Part shown: positions 52,568 to 61,549 of the stretch, one piece after another
Layout of the letters: every line of letters starts with the position of its first letter
Numbering within the stretch: position 1 is the first letter of the stretch
DNA from: Fischerella thermalis PCC 7521
Lineage (GTDB): Bacteria; Cyanobacteriota; Cyanobacteriia; Cyanobacteriales; Nostocaceae
Direction: 5' to 3'
NCBI RefSeq assembly: GCF_000317225.1
Contig: NZ_AJLL01000096.1
Span: 1 to 64,000, forward strand
Length of the DNA: 64,000 bases
Notes under the pieces: generated by a model
What the model was told of the DNA's origin: nothing
What the model saw: the letters and a program-made list of their open reading frames with translations, nothing else
The model's database searches: none
Translations under genes and position numbers: made by a program

Positions 52568-53965
52568 TTGACTGAAAATCCACCTTCCTCTTCACGACAA
52601 CCCAGTGTGTCTCGAGAAGAACTTGTGGAGTTAGTGCGATCGCAACTCGAAGCACTGCTGCAACAACAAAACTTCCAGGGAGCGAAAGCCCTATTAGTAC
52701 CTGTACAACCTGCGGATATCGCCCAAGCGATCGAGGGTTTGCCAAAAGCTATGCAGGCTATAGCTTTTCGCTTACTTTCCAAACAAGAGGCTATTGAAGT
52801 CTATGAATATCTCGACTCCAGTATCCAGCAGTCCTTGATTGCAGAACTCAGACAACAAGAAGTTCTCGAGATAGTAGATAAGATGTCGCCGGATGATCGA
52901 GCGCGACTATTTGACGAGTTACCGGCTGTTGTTGTTGAGAGGCTATTACAACAACTCAGTCCAGCTGAACGCGAAGCTACTGCCCTAATTTTAGGCTACA
53001 AAGAGGGTACTGCTGGGCGGATCATGACTACAGAGTATCTTTCTGTAAAGGAAGATTTAACAGTCAGCCAAGCGATCGAGCGGGTTCGCGTTTTAGCTAG
53101 TGCTACTGAAATTATCTACTATCTTTACGTGACTGACAGAGAACGCCGCCTCACGGGAACTCTTTCCTTTAGAGATTTAGTGATTGCTCAGCCTCAACAA
53201 AGACTGGGTGAAATTATGACTCGTGATGTGGTATTCGTTTACACAGACACAGACCAAGAAGAAGTAGCGCAAATTATCCAACGCTATGACTTAGTAGCTG
53301 TACCCGTAGTAGATACAGAACAGCGTCTAGTTGGTATCGTAACTGTGGATGATGTGCTGGATGTCTTAGAGCAAGAAACCACAGAAGATATTTACAAACT
53401 AGGTGCGGTGGAAGCTGGAGGTGATAATTATTTTCAGACGAACGTGTTGACAGCAGTTCGGAAACGGGTTGTCTGGCTATTTGTTCTCTTAATTGCTAAT
53501 ACTGGCACTACTGCTGTTATCAGCGCTCAGGAGAATATTTTAGAACAAGTTGTTGCCTTAGCTGCTTTTATCCCCTTATTGATTGACGCTGGTGGAAATG
53601 TGGGAGCGCAATCTTCCACGGTGGTAATTCGAGGTTTGAATCTCAGGGAAGTTGGCGTCAAAAAAGCTTTGCAAGTAGTGACGCGAGAAACAATCACAGG
53701 GGCGCTGTTGGGGGCGATCTTAGGGATTGCAGTGATTTTTTGGGCTTACTTCTTGGAAGATAGTTTGCCAATCGCAATTACTGTAGGAACAAGTCTGCTC
53801 ACTATCACTATCTTAGCAGCGGTGTCAGGTTCTGGCTTACCTTTTTTATTTGGTGCAATCGGTTTAGATCCAGCCTTAATGTCAGCCCCGTTTATTACCT
53901 CTATTGTAGATGTTTTGGGAGTTTTTATTTATCTCATGCTAGCAAGAGCCATTTTACAACTATAA
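52568..53965 (+). CDS. mgtE: Magnesium transporter MgtE
   Basis: 465 residues. Cytoplasmic N domain (about 20-135, superhelical, DRARLFDELPAVVVERLLQQLS), two CBS domains (about 140-280; GRIMTTEYLSV, VPVVDTEQRLVGIVTVDDVLDVL), then five membrane helices (about 290-465) with the family pore motif PLLIDAGGNVGAQSSTVVIRGL. It moves Mg2+ inward and is gated by Mg2+ bound between N and CBS domains (known for the family). It starts with TTG at 52568, supported by a strong AAGGAGG at 52555-52561 with a 6-nt spacer. Confidence 0.96.
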   Translation: MTENPPSSSRQPSVSREELVELVRSQLEALLQQQNFQGAKALLVPVQPADIAQAIEGLPKAMQAIAFRLLSKQEAIEVYEYLDSSIQQSLIAELRQQEVLEIVDKMSPDDRARLFDELPAVVVERLLQQLSPAEREATALILGYKEGTAGRIMTTEYLSVKEDLTVSQAIERVRVLASATEIIYYLYVTDRERRLTGTLSFRDLVIAQPQQRLGEIMTRDVVFVYTDTDQEEVAQIIQRYDLVAVPVVDTEQRLVGIVTVDDVLDVLEQETTEDIYKLGAVEAGGDNYFQTNVLTAVRKRVVWLFVLLIANTGTTAVISAQENILEQVVALAAFIPLLIDAGGNVGAQSSTVVIRGLNLREVGVKKALQVVTRETITGALLGAILGIAVIFWAYFLEDSLPIAITVGTSLLTITILAAVSGSGLPFLFGAIGLDPALMSAPFITSIVDVLGVFIYLMLARAILQL

Positions 53966-53994
53966 AGAAGCTGCTATAGATTCCGTAGAATTAT

Positions 53995-54040
53995 TTAGTT
54001 GGTATTTCCCATTACCAATTACCAATTACCAATTACCGAC
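53995..54040. repeat. AATTACC heptamer tandem tract
   Basis: Four tandem ATTACCA units (CATTACCAATTACC...) between mgtE and the GST gene. Same tract type at 59005-59036 and, inverted, at 61107-61140. Confidence 0.8.
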
Positions 54041-54117
54041 TTCATAGATATGATAAATCTTCAAACGTACATGATATGACTCAGTTTTTAAAAGATAATT
54101 TTCGCAACTTGCATTTC

Positions 54118-54819
54118 TCAAGGTTGCACTGTCTGCGCTGATTGATTAAATAAGAATGACCGCGATTTTTCGACGTCAAGTGTTTGATTTTTAAATGCTT
54201 CTGCTTTTTCGTAGGCGCGGATTGTGGCTGGACGTGCTTGAATTGTTTCAAACCAACGCTTGAGGTGAGGAAAATCCTCTAATTTCTGCCCTTGGCGTTC
54301 GTAGGGAACAATCCAGGGATAGGCGGCGATATCAGCAATTGAATAATTGTCACCAGCGACAAAGGAGCGATCGCTCAGCCTTTTATTCAGTACAGCGTAT
54401 AATCTTGCTGTCTCATTGACATAACGGTTGATGGCGTAGGGAATTTTTTCTGGTGCATATTGACTGAAGTGGTGATTTTGACCAGCCATTGGACCCAATC
54501 CTGCTATCTGCCAGAATAACCATTGTAGGACTTCAACGCGATCGCGCACATTGTTGGGAAGCAATTTCCCAGTTTTTTCTGCCAGATACAACAGAATTGC
54601 CCCAGACTCAAAAACTGAAATTGGCTCACCACCATCAACAGGTTCACGGTCAATAATCGCAGGTATACGATTGTTGGGTGAAATTTTGAGAAATTCTGGT
54701 TTAAACTGATCGCCTGCACCAATGTTTACAGGAATAATTGTGTAAGGAAGTTCGACTTCCTCCAAGAACATGGTAATTTTGTGACCGTTGGGTGTTGTCC
54801 AATAGTAAAGCTCTATCAT
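54118..54819 (-). CDS. Glutathione S-transferase family protein (YfcG/Ure2p-like)
   Basis: 233 residues. Thioredoxin-like N domain (1-85: IELYYWTTPNGHKITMFLEE, SPNNRIPAIID, SISVFESGAILLYLAEKTG), where NGHK and the cis-Pro bind glutathione as in YfcG-type enzymes, then an all-helical C domain (NYSIADIAAYPWI). The acceptor thiol or Asn is unclear, so the reaction (disulfide reductase or transferase) is not fixed. It is divergent from an ArsR-type regulator, with an SDR stub between. Confidence 0.92.
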   Translation of the reverse strand: MIELYYWTTPNGHKITMFLEEVELPYTIIPVNIGAGDQFKPEFLKISPNNRIPAIIDREPVDGGEPISVFESGAILLYLAEKTGKLLPNNVRDRVEVLQWLFWQIAGLGPMAGQNHHFSQYAPEKIPYAINRYVNETARLYAVLNKRLSDRSFVAGDNYSIADIAAYPWIVPYERQGQKLEDFPHLKRWFETIQARPATIRAYEKAEAFKNQTLDVEKSRSFLFNQSAQTVQP

Positions 54820-54976
54820 GAATTTTCCTCCGATTTGGTTGTGCTTTTGTTGCTCAATAATTGACCAGAAAACTGGGATACAAGCCTCGCCCTAGAAGGG
54901 GACTTTTTCTTGATTTTTAGCTTTCTAATTAATTCTCTAAGTACATCAGACTTTGTTCTTTAGGGTTAGATCCTGC

Positions 54977-55124
54977 TCAAACAGCGTTGACTGTGACTCC
55001 ACTACCAGCAGTCATTTCTGCGAAACCACGAAAAATGGCTAGTTGGGCTGTTTTGGTCATGCCATAGTGAATCATTTCCACTGGAATTTGGATTGCAGAT
55101 TCACTTGAGATAAAAATTATACGT
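54977..55124 (-). pseudogene. Short-chain dehydrogenase fragment
   Basis: Reads [46 protein letters not shown]-stop. The SSES...HYGMTKT block has the Ser, Tyr and Lys catalytic residues of SDR enzymes. N-terminal Rossmann part and C-terminal end are missing. It ends just before the GST promoter. Confidence 0.75.
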
Positions 55125-55209
55125 CACAATTTTGGTTCAGCATTTTAATTTGTTTATTCGATAAAATCGAATAAGTAAAATATAATCTAATTTAAGCGAT
55201 TGTGCAAGT

Positions 55210-55548
55210 ATGAGATTTCTGTTTCACCCAGAACAAAAACATATATCATTAGCGGGAGTGTTGTATGCCTTAGGCGATCCTGTGCGTTTAGAGATTGTGC
55301 GGCAGTTAGCGACCAAAGGAGAGCAATGTTGTGCTGACTTTGATTTTGCGATCGCCAAGTCCACCATGTCCAATCATTTTAAAATTTTAAGAGAGTCTGG
55401 CGTAGTCTGGACTCGTAAAGAGGGAACACAACACATAAATTCACTCAGGCGAGAAGATTTAGAACAATTGTTTCCGGGATTGCTGGATGTCGTGTTGCGA
55501 TCAGCACAACCATTACTGAGTCAAGAATCGATGTTGAAGAGTCGTTAA
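55210..55548 (+). CDS. ArsR/SmtB-type transcriptional regulator
   Basis: 112 residues, winged helix. LAGVLYALGDPVRLEIVRQLATKGEQCCADF and IAKSTMSNHFKILRESGVVWTRKEGTQHINSLRREDLE are the HTH and wing blocks. The CCADF pair sits where metal-type ArsR proteins have their thiol site, but one Cys pair alone does not fix metal sensing; redox or electrophile sensing is possible. It is divergent from the SDR stub and GST, so it likely controlled them. Confidence 0.9.
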   Translation: MRFLFHPEQKHISLAGVLYALGDPVRLEIVRQLATKGEQCCADFDFAIAKSTMSNHFKILRESGVVWTRKEGTQHINSLRREDLEQLFPGLLDVVLRSAQPLLSQESMLKSR

Positions 55549-56049
55549 TAGTTGGTTGTTTGTTGGTTTTTGTTTGTTGTTTGGAAGAACGACCAACCTC
55601 CCACGAACAAGCAACTACCAACCATGAAATAAATTAAATATCTAAGCACATTTCATTGCTGGTTACAAAACCAAGATGCTCATAAACTGTTGGTACTAGC
55701 ATTACTAAAATCAGGAAACGGGGAATGGGGAACAGTCATCAAAAAGAGCAACTGATAACTGATAACTGTTAAAAAGTTGCTTTCCGTCCTATTATTTCTT
55801 ATTCTTAATAAAAGCTCAATATTTCCCCCATCTCCCCATTGCCCCTAACCCTCATTTGTCACTTTGGGAGAATCCAATCGCTCAAATAGTTACGGGGCTT
55901 TAGTTTCCACTTTTAGTCTATAAATTTTAGTTTCTGTTAGAAAATAAAGCCTCAAACCCGGATGAAACCAAAGTCTCAGAAGTTGGCTGAGATTATTGTT
56001 TTCCGAGAGTGACAGAACAGGGCTAATCACCAACGCCAGGTGACGCCAC
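55549..56049. other. Intergenic with degraded repeats
   Basis: Contains a TTGGTTGTTTGTTGG tract (55551-55580), an ACCAACC tract, a GATAACTGATAACTGTTA doublet (about 55750-55769) and spacer sequence. No gene recognised before the exporter fragment. Confidence 0.45.
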
Positions 56050-56090
56050 GTGCTACAACGGGGGGAACCCCCAAGGGCGCAGTGGCTCCT
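56040..56090. repeat. Interspersed GGGGGGAACCCCC-type palindromic repeat
   Basis: CCAGGTGACGCCACG and GGGCGCAGTGGCTCC sides around GGGGGGAACCCCC (56060-56072). Similar elements (cGCCAGTtGC...GGGGgaaaCCCC...) are common in cyanobacterial spacers. It abuts the truncated exporter gene. Confidence 0.6.
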
Positions 56091-56391
56091 TGACCCAGCC
56101 AAGGCTGATGAATTCACCAAAGTGATGAAAGTACTGAGAAATATTCGTCTGCGTGATGGTGCAATTCAATGGGGGTTGTATCATGATTTATCCCAGCCTG
56201 GCAGGTTTATCGAAACAACGCTTGTAGAATCTTGGGCAGAACACAAGCGGCAATTTGTACGAGTTACTAATGCAGATAAGGCAATAGAAGAACAGGCGCG
56301 GGCTTTTCATATTGGTGAGCAACCACCGAAAGTTTCCCAGATGATTTATGCCAATTACACAGATAGTAAGGGTTTCCAACAACCGTGTTGA
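56050..56391 (+). pseudogene. C-terminal fragment of an MFS_3 (enterobactin exporter-like) transporter
   Basis: The frame ends with DPAKADEFTKVMKVLRNIRLRDGAIQWGLYHDLSQPGRFIETTLVESWAEHKRQFVRVT, then HIGEQPPKVSQMIYANYTD. This is the soluble C-terminal domain found at the end of DUF894/MFS_3 transporters. No membrane helices precede it. The first residues (to WLL) translate a dispersed GGGGG-AA-CCCCC palindromic repeat (56040-56090), so the ORF start is artificial. Confidence 0.65.
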
Positions 56392-56414
56392 AGAAGTTAT
56401 CAGTTATCAGTTAA

Positions 56415-57020
56415 ATGAACACTCCCAGCCATGCTATTCTCAACCTGGCAATTCTGATTGATCCCCAGCAGCCGACAGCTACTCTGGCAATTGTTTGTGG
56501 TGCAGTACTTCCAGATGTACCGATGTTTGTTATGTATTTTTGGGCAAAAGTAATTCGTCGGCAATCAGATTATCAAATTTGGTCAGAAACCTACTTTGAA
56601 TCCTTTTGGCAAAATTTCACTCATGCATTTCATTCTATACCTTTGGCACTAATTAGTATTTTTATTGCCCATTACTTTGGCTGGTGGCAAGTAGAAATTA
56701 TTGGGATTAGTGCTTTTTTACATGCTTTGGGTGATTTGCCTGTCCATAATGAAGATGCCCACAGACACTTTTTCCCGTTCAGTAATTACCGATTTATTAG
56801 TCCTATCTCTTATTGGAACCCTAAGTATCACGGCAGAGTGGTATCTTTGATGGAAAAATTATTAGTATTAATAGCGACTTTTTATATATTTCCATTACTG
56901 CAATCTTGGGTTGGGAAAGGATCATTAATAGCAGTTAATTTAGTTTATTTTTCTGGTTATTTATATGTAAAGCTTTTCTGTAGATGTCAGCAAATTAACA
57001 AACAAAAAGAGTTATATTGA
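56415..57020 (+). CDS. YdjM-like membrane-bound metal-dependent hydrolase
   Basis: 201 residues with several hydrophobic segments. His-rich blocks (MNTPSHAILNLA, THAFHSIPLAL, FLHALGDLPVHNEDAHRHFFPFSNYRF, KYHGRVVSL) match the PF04307-type membrane hydrolase family, with the metal residues in HALGDxPVHNEDAHRHFFPFS. Substrate unknown. It starts 24 bp after the exporter fragment's stop. Confidence 0.75.
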   Translation: MNTPSHAILNLAILIDPQQPTATLAIVCGAVLPDVPMFVMYFWAKVIRRQSDYQIWSETYFESFWQNFTHAFHSIPLALISIFIAHYFGWWQVEIIGISAFLHALGDLPVHNEDAHRHFFPFSNYRFISPISYWNPKYHGRVVSLMEKLLVLIATFYIFPLLQSWVGKGSLIAVNLVYFSGYLYVKLFCRCQQINKQKELY

Positions 57021-57456
57021 GTTCGGTTAATCACTTATAGTCAAAAACCTCACAAGAACAGCCCCTCTCCTTGCTAAGGAGAGGGGTGCCGAAGGCGGGG
57101 TGAGGTAAACGGGAATTATAAATAATCATACGAACTTGATATTACAGGCAAGCTGAACCTAAACTAATACGGTTCAGATAAGACCATGATCTCTTTTAGA
57201 GACACTTCAAACAGCGCGTCTCTACAGGTCGATTTTTTGTACTAAAAATCCTTAACTGAACCGTATTGTGCAATAGCCCCCAAAATAGGATTCTCAACCA
57301 GAAACTACAAACAAGTCTAAGATTATTCTGGAATATTGGGCAATTTTACTGAATTATTCCCATAATACAACTTAAATTTGTTTGGAAGTTTATAGCCGTG
57401 AAGCTTTGCCCCAAGATTGGGTAATGGCGCCTGTGCTAACTAAACTGTATTGTTCT
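57021..57456. other. Intergenic with MITE-like repeats
   Basis: Holds a GCCCCTCTCCTTGCTAAGGAGAGGGGTGCC hairpin repeat (57061-57091), followed by a GGCGGGGTGAGGT end typical of cyanobacterial interspersed elements, and a degenerate AGAGAC...GTCTCT palindrome (about 57200-57226). No gene recognised. Confidence 0.55.
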
Positions 57457-57669
57457 TCAACCCCCACCAACAATAGTGACTACTTCCAAGCGATCGCCCT
57501 GCTGTATTTTTGTTTCCTGCCAATACTGACGGTGTAAAATTTCACCATTGTACTCTACTGCCACCAACCGAGGATTGAACCCTAATTGTTGAAGTAATTC
57601 GGGTAGAAGAGTTTGAGGCAAGCAGCTACGAGGTTCACCATTGATCTGGATAGTAATTTGATTCGACAT
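57457..57669 (-). CDS. thiS: Sulfur carrier protein ThiS
   Basis: 70 residues, ubiquitin-like fold, ending in the essential GG(G) that is thiocarboxylated to carry sulfur into the thiazole ring of thiamine. Blocks: ITIQINGEPRSC, LPELLQQLGFNPRLVAVEYNGEIL, QGDRLEVVTIVGGG. Its start codon lies inside the end of thiE (35-bp overlap), so translation is likely coupled. Confidence 0.94.
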   Translation of the reverse strand: MSNQITIQINGEPRSCLPQTLLPELLQQLGFNPRLVAVEYNGEILHRQYWQETKIQQGDRLEVVTIVGGG

Positions 57670-58780
57670 AGGAATGATCAGGATCTGGTTGAATACGATT
57701 CAGCTGCGATAGAAAATATTGCGTCACTAAAGTAGGTTGTTCGGCTTGCATGATTCCACGCACCACTGCTACACGCTTTGCCCCAGCATCAATCACGTCA
57801 TTGATGTTGTTGGGGTCGATACCGCCAATAGCAAACCAAGGGATGGAGCAATTTTTAGCGACGTAACTAACATATTCTAAACCAGCAGCAGGCTTACCTT
57901 CTTTTGTAGGAGTTTCATAAACAGGCCCTACACCTATATAATCTGCTCCTTCTTTAATTGCCCGTTGCATTTCATCAGCATTTGTGGTAGAGCGACCAAT
58001 TATGCGGTGAGGCCCCAGCAATTGTCGAGCCACAGCAATGGGCATATCTTGCTGTCCCAGGTGTACACCATCTGCATCAACTGCCAAAGCTATATCTACC
58101 CGGTCATTGATGATAAAAATGGCGTTGTAGTTGTGACATAACTGCCGTAATTTTTGAGCTTGTTGGAAGCGGACAGCATCATCAACGTTTTTATCCCGGT
58201 ACTGTACTAGGGTTAATCCTCCCTTGAGAGCAGCTTCGACTATTTCTAGTAGTTTATCAGTGGGGGAGGTAACAAGATACAAATGCGATCGCAGCAGTAA
58301 CTGATGCCGTTGATAACCCATCAAATTACTCTCTAGGGTGTACACTCGGTAACGCATCTGCTTTAAAGCTTTTCCCATATTTGGGTTATAAAGCTTGCCA
58401 TATTCTTCTAGTACCCGCATAGCTTCTTGTACTCGACAGAAGTTAGCTTGCAGCAAAGATTTGATACTCGCACGCTGTTCTTCCTGGGGATGAGTTAACT
58501 CAGTACCAGGATCGCCCAATGTATCCCGTGCTGACCGTAAATCAGCAGTATGCCAGCTTGCTAATTCTTGCCGCATTCCCTTGCATTCCCCAGTGAACTG
58601 GGCATTATTCAAGCCAAAGCGACACCATTCCTCAATAATTCGCAAGCCTTCACGCGCACGGTCTAAATTCGCATCTAAAATGCGGTAAATAACCAGATTT
58701 CTTTGCTCTCTTTGGCTGTATGGCTCGACCATTACAACAATCCCATTAGTGTTTAGATCGTAACAGTCAGTCCGTTTCAT
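57635..58780 (-). CDS. thiE: Thiamine-phosphate synthase, cyanobacterial fusion form
   Basis: 381 residues, longer than ordinary ThiE (~210). The N-terminal ~165 residues (RILDANLDRAREGLRIIEEWCRF, DTLGDPGTELTHPQEE, FCRVQEAMRVLEEYGKL) form the helical extension seen in cyanobacterial enzymes. The C-terminal TIM barrel has VTSPTDKLLEIVEAALKGGLTLVQYRDK, IFIINDRVDIALAVDADGVHLGQQDMP, GRSTTN, GVGPVYETPTKEG and WFAIGGI. It joins thiazole phosphate with pyrimidine pyrophosphate to make thiamine phosphate. An alternative start is Met17. I see no TPP riboswitch upstream. Confidence 0.95.
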   Translation of the reverse strand: MKRTDCYDLNTNGIVVMVEPYSQREQRNLVIYRILDANLDRAREGLRIIEEWCRFGLNNAQFTGECKGMRQELASWHTADLRSARDTLGDPGTELTHPQEEQRASIKSLLQANFCRVQEAMRVLEEYGKLYNPNMGKALKQMRYRVYTLESNLMGYQRHQLLLRSHLYLVTSPTDKLLEIVEAALKGGLTLVQYRDKNVDDAVRFQQAQKLRQLCHNYNAIFIINDRVDIALAVDADGVHLGQQDMPIAVARQLLGPHRIIGRSTTNADEMQRAIKEGADYIGVGPVYETPTKEGKPAAGLEYVSYVAKNCSIPWFAIGGIDPNNINDVIDAGAKRVAVVRGIMQAEQPTLVTQYFLSQLNRIQPDPDHSYVESNYYPDQW

Positions 58781-59117
58781 AGTTGCAATAATTTTTTCAT
58801 GTCTATTGTTGATTTATTAAAGATTTGAGATTCGAGATAAAGAATTAGAAAGTAGGAATTATAAAATATTTTTACTACAACCTCTACCCCCTAAGTAAGG
58901 GGTATTGGGGATCGAGCATTGGGTATAAGACAAATTATCAATATTACCTTTCCCCATTCCCTGTTGCTCCTAATCCCCACGATCATAGGGAGTGGGGTCC
59001 CCGAGTTGCCCATTACCAATTACCAATTACCAATTCAATATATGAGTGATATCATCGACATTTTTGCAATTTAGAGAGTATAAAAATTGCTAGTTGGTTG
59101 TAAGGAGTGCAGAAAAG
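58781..59117. other. Divergent spacer thiE / beta-helix protein gene
   Basis: Contains an ATTACCA heptamer tract (59005-59036) and AT-rich sequence. AAGGAG at 59102-59107 is the ribosome binding site of the next gene. No riboswitch or extra gene recognised. Confidence 0.45.
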
Positions 59118-61064
59118 GTGATTTACCCCCCCATTGTTTCTAAGCCTTGTCAGGATGACATTCTACCAGACAATAAGATTACTCAAAAACAAAAATCACA
59201 TCCGTACTTGGAGGTGACAATATTTTTGATATACCGTTCCGCGAGTTTATTGTTTAACGCTGCTGGTATGGGAGTAGCAAGTTTGATGCTTTTGAACTGC
59301 TACTTTGATACAGCTATTGCTCAGACACCCAGCCAGACAACAATTTCTCAGGTAAACGCATTGTTTGTCAATCCTAGTACCGGGGATGACAAGCAGGGAA
59401 ATGGGGGTGAAAGCACTCCTTTCAAAACGATTACCCAGGCTTTGCGGGTTGCTACTCCCAACACTGTAATTAAGCTTGCTAAAGGGACTTATAGCACCGC
59501 AACTGGAGAAATATTCCCCTTGATACTCAAGCCTGGTGTTTCCCTTCAAGGTAATGGCAGTAGCAAAGGCCGTGGCATTATCATTAGTGGAGGTGATGAT
59601 TACCTGAGCCGGAATTTTGGTAGTAAAAATGTCGCTGTTGTCAGTGCAAAAGGAGCAACACTAACAGGGGTAACGGTGACAAACTCCAACCCAGGGGGTT
59701 ACGGTCTATGGATTGAATCTAGTAATTTTACAGTTACAGAAAATACATTCACTGGTAATACTCAAGATGGAGTTACAGTAATCGGCAACACTGCACCGAT
59801 AATCCGCAACAATTTCTTTTATCGCAACAGTGCCAATGGCATTACAGTTACTGATGCCTCTCGTGCAGAAATACGAGATAATGTATTTCAGGAAACAGGC
59901 TTTGGCATTAATATTGCTCAAAAAGCCCAACCTGTGGTAGTGAACAATCAAATTACCAACAATAGAAGCGGGATCATTGTGCAAGCTTCTTCTCGTCCCA
60001 TTTTACGGAAGAACGTAATTGAGGGTAATAGAGAAGATGGGTTGGTAGTATTAGGGCAAGCACAACCAGATTTAGGTAACACTTCCGAAGCCGGTGGTAA
60101 TCAGTTTCGTAATAATGCCCGTTATGATATCAACGCTAGTGCTGCTAAGCAGATAATAGCTGCCTACGGAAACGTTATTGCTGGCGATCGCATTGTTGGT
60201 ACCGTCAACACTGGCGGTACAATAGCTACGACTGAAAACTCATCATCTGCTGCGATCGCCAAAAATAGCACCCAGCAAACACAAGTCACTCAAGAAATCA
60301 CCTTTTCTGCTCCCAGTGTCTCTACTAATACCATTACCTCCACAGGGAAGTTACCCCCTCCCCCGGCTGCTGTATCTTCTAGTACTAACAATGCTGCAAA
60401 ACCATTAAATAGCCAACTGTTGCCATTACAACCAGCAAATACTACTTCTAAAGTTGTGGTAACTGTTACCCAGCCAAAACAGCCCGCACGACCAGTCACT
60501 TCTGGAGTAGTGACAAATTCTCCTAAACCAAAACCACTTCCCTTAAGAAATGCTGCGGGATTTCCGATTCCTAGTAGCTTGACACCTAAACAAACAGTCG
60601 CAGGTTGGCAACAACAAGCGACTACACCACAAGTAAATTATGTACAGATGGCAACGCCTACAATCGAATTTGTTGCACCCCAACCCCAATCCCCCATCAA
60701 TCCAGTCACACCCACACCAGTAACAACGGCAACAAATCAAATCCAAACATTGCCAGCACTGCAACCACCACCTACGAGCAGTAATATTTCTGTTGGTAAT
60801 CAACTACCAGTATCTGAAAATTCTACAACTACAGCTTATGCTGGTGGCGAGCTCGGTATGCGTTACCGGGTGATAACAGAAGTACAAACTCAAAAAGATC
60901 AGGAATTAGTTAGATTTCTGGCACCTGGTGCTTTTCCTACTTTCTGGCAGGGTAGAGCAGTCATGCAAGCAGGAGTGTTTAGCAACCGCCATAACGCTGA
61001 GCAAATGTTAACTATTCTTAACAATAATGGTTTGAGAACTATGATCGAGCCAATTGGATACTAG
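59118..61064 (+). CDS. Exported beta-helix (DUF1565) protein with C-terminal SPOR-like domain
   Basis: 648 residues from GTG 59118 (AAGGAG 10 nt upstream; the frame extends back to 59094 without a better start). An internal hydrophobic segment (about 45-70, SASLLFNAAGMGVASLMLLNCYF) anchors or exports it. DUF1565 region (about 85-390): LFVNPSTGDDKQGNGGESTPFKTITQAL, then repeated G-x-N/D-x-F/V rungs of a right-handed beta helix. A Pro/Thr/Gln-rich linker (about 390-560) follows. The end (YRVITEVQTQKDQE... QAGVFSNRHNAEQMLTILNNNGLRTMI) has the SPOR pattern that binds peptidoglycan. Probably a periplasmic or cell-wall protein; substrate unknown. Confidence 0.85.
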   Translation: MIYPPIVSKPCQDDILPDNKITQKQKSHPYLEVTIFLIYRSASLLFNAAGMGVASLMLLNCYFDTAIAQTPSQTTISQVNALFVNPSTGDDKQGNGGESTPFKTITQALRVATPNTVIKLAKGTYSTATGEIFPLILKPGVSLQGNGSSKGRGIIISGGDDYLSRNFGSKNVAVVSAKGATLTGVTVTNSNPGGYGLWIESSNFTVTENTFTGNTQDGVTVIGNTAPIIRNNFFYRNSANGITVTDASRAEIRDNVFQETGFGINIAQKAQPVVVNNQITNNRSGIIVQASSRPILRKNVIEGNREDGLVVLGQAQPDLGNTSEAGGNQFRNNARYDINASAAKQIIAAYGNVIAGDRIVGTVNTGGTIATTENSSSAAIAKNSTQQTQVTQEITFSAPSVSTNTITSTGKLPPPPAAVSSSTNNAAKPLNSQLLPLQPANTTSKVVVTVTQPKQPARPVTSGVVTNSPKPKPLPLRNAAGFPIPSSLTPKQTVAGWQQQATTPQVNYVQMATPTIEFVAPQPQSPINPVTPTPVTTATNQIQTLPALQPPPTSSNISVGNQLPVSENSTTTAYAGGELGMRYRVITEVQTQKDQELVRFLAPGAFPTFWQGRAVMQAGVFSNRHNAEQMLTILNNNGLRTMIEPIGY

Positions 61065-61549
61065 TCATATTAATGTCCGCTTGAACACTTACTATTATCC
61101 GTCGGGGTCGGTAATTGGTAATGGGTAATGGGTAATTGGTGATCATGAGTTATTTTTTCACCATGCCCAATGCTCAAGATCCAATCTTTAATACCATAAG
61201 CAATTAGTCGGACATGATATCAGTAGTAAATGGTCAATGGTTATTGACCATTGCTTCAGTGTTGAGTTGTTTAATATTAATTTAATAATTGCTTCTTTTC
61301 CCTTGATTCCGCCTTTTTCCCCATCTTTCCATTGCCTCTATTTTCAGTTGAGTGTAGAAAATAGTGTCAAAATCGATGGTCAACTAGTTGCATATTTCCA
61401 CTGTAGCTTGAGATGATAGATAAAATTCATCGTAAAAAAGCTAACTGTAACATGTTTTTCCTAGTACTTTAGTGAGACACACTAGTGTGTTAATCCTTTC
61501 ACGAACACCTCTTGCAACAAAGATAACCACCTAGACTCTCAACAGCAAC
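61065..61549. other. Intergenic with heptamer tract
   Basis: GGTAATTGGTAATGGGTAATGGG tract at 61107-61140 (inverse of the AATTACC type), followed by ACATGATAT at 61212-61220. No gene recognised. Confidence 0.5.

Noticed and set aside
58781-59000. TPP riboswitch upstream of thiE
   Set aside because: I looked for the conserved CTGAGA and ACCTGAT-type blocks on the minus strand and found none.
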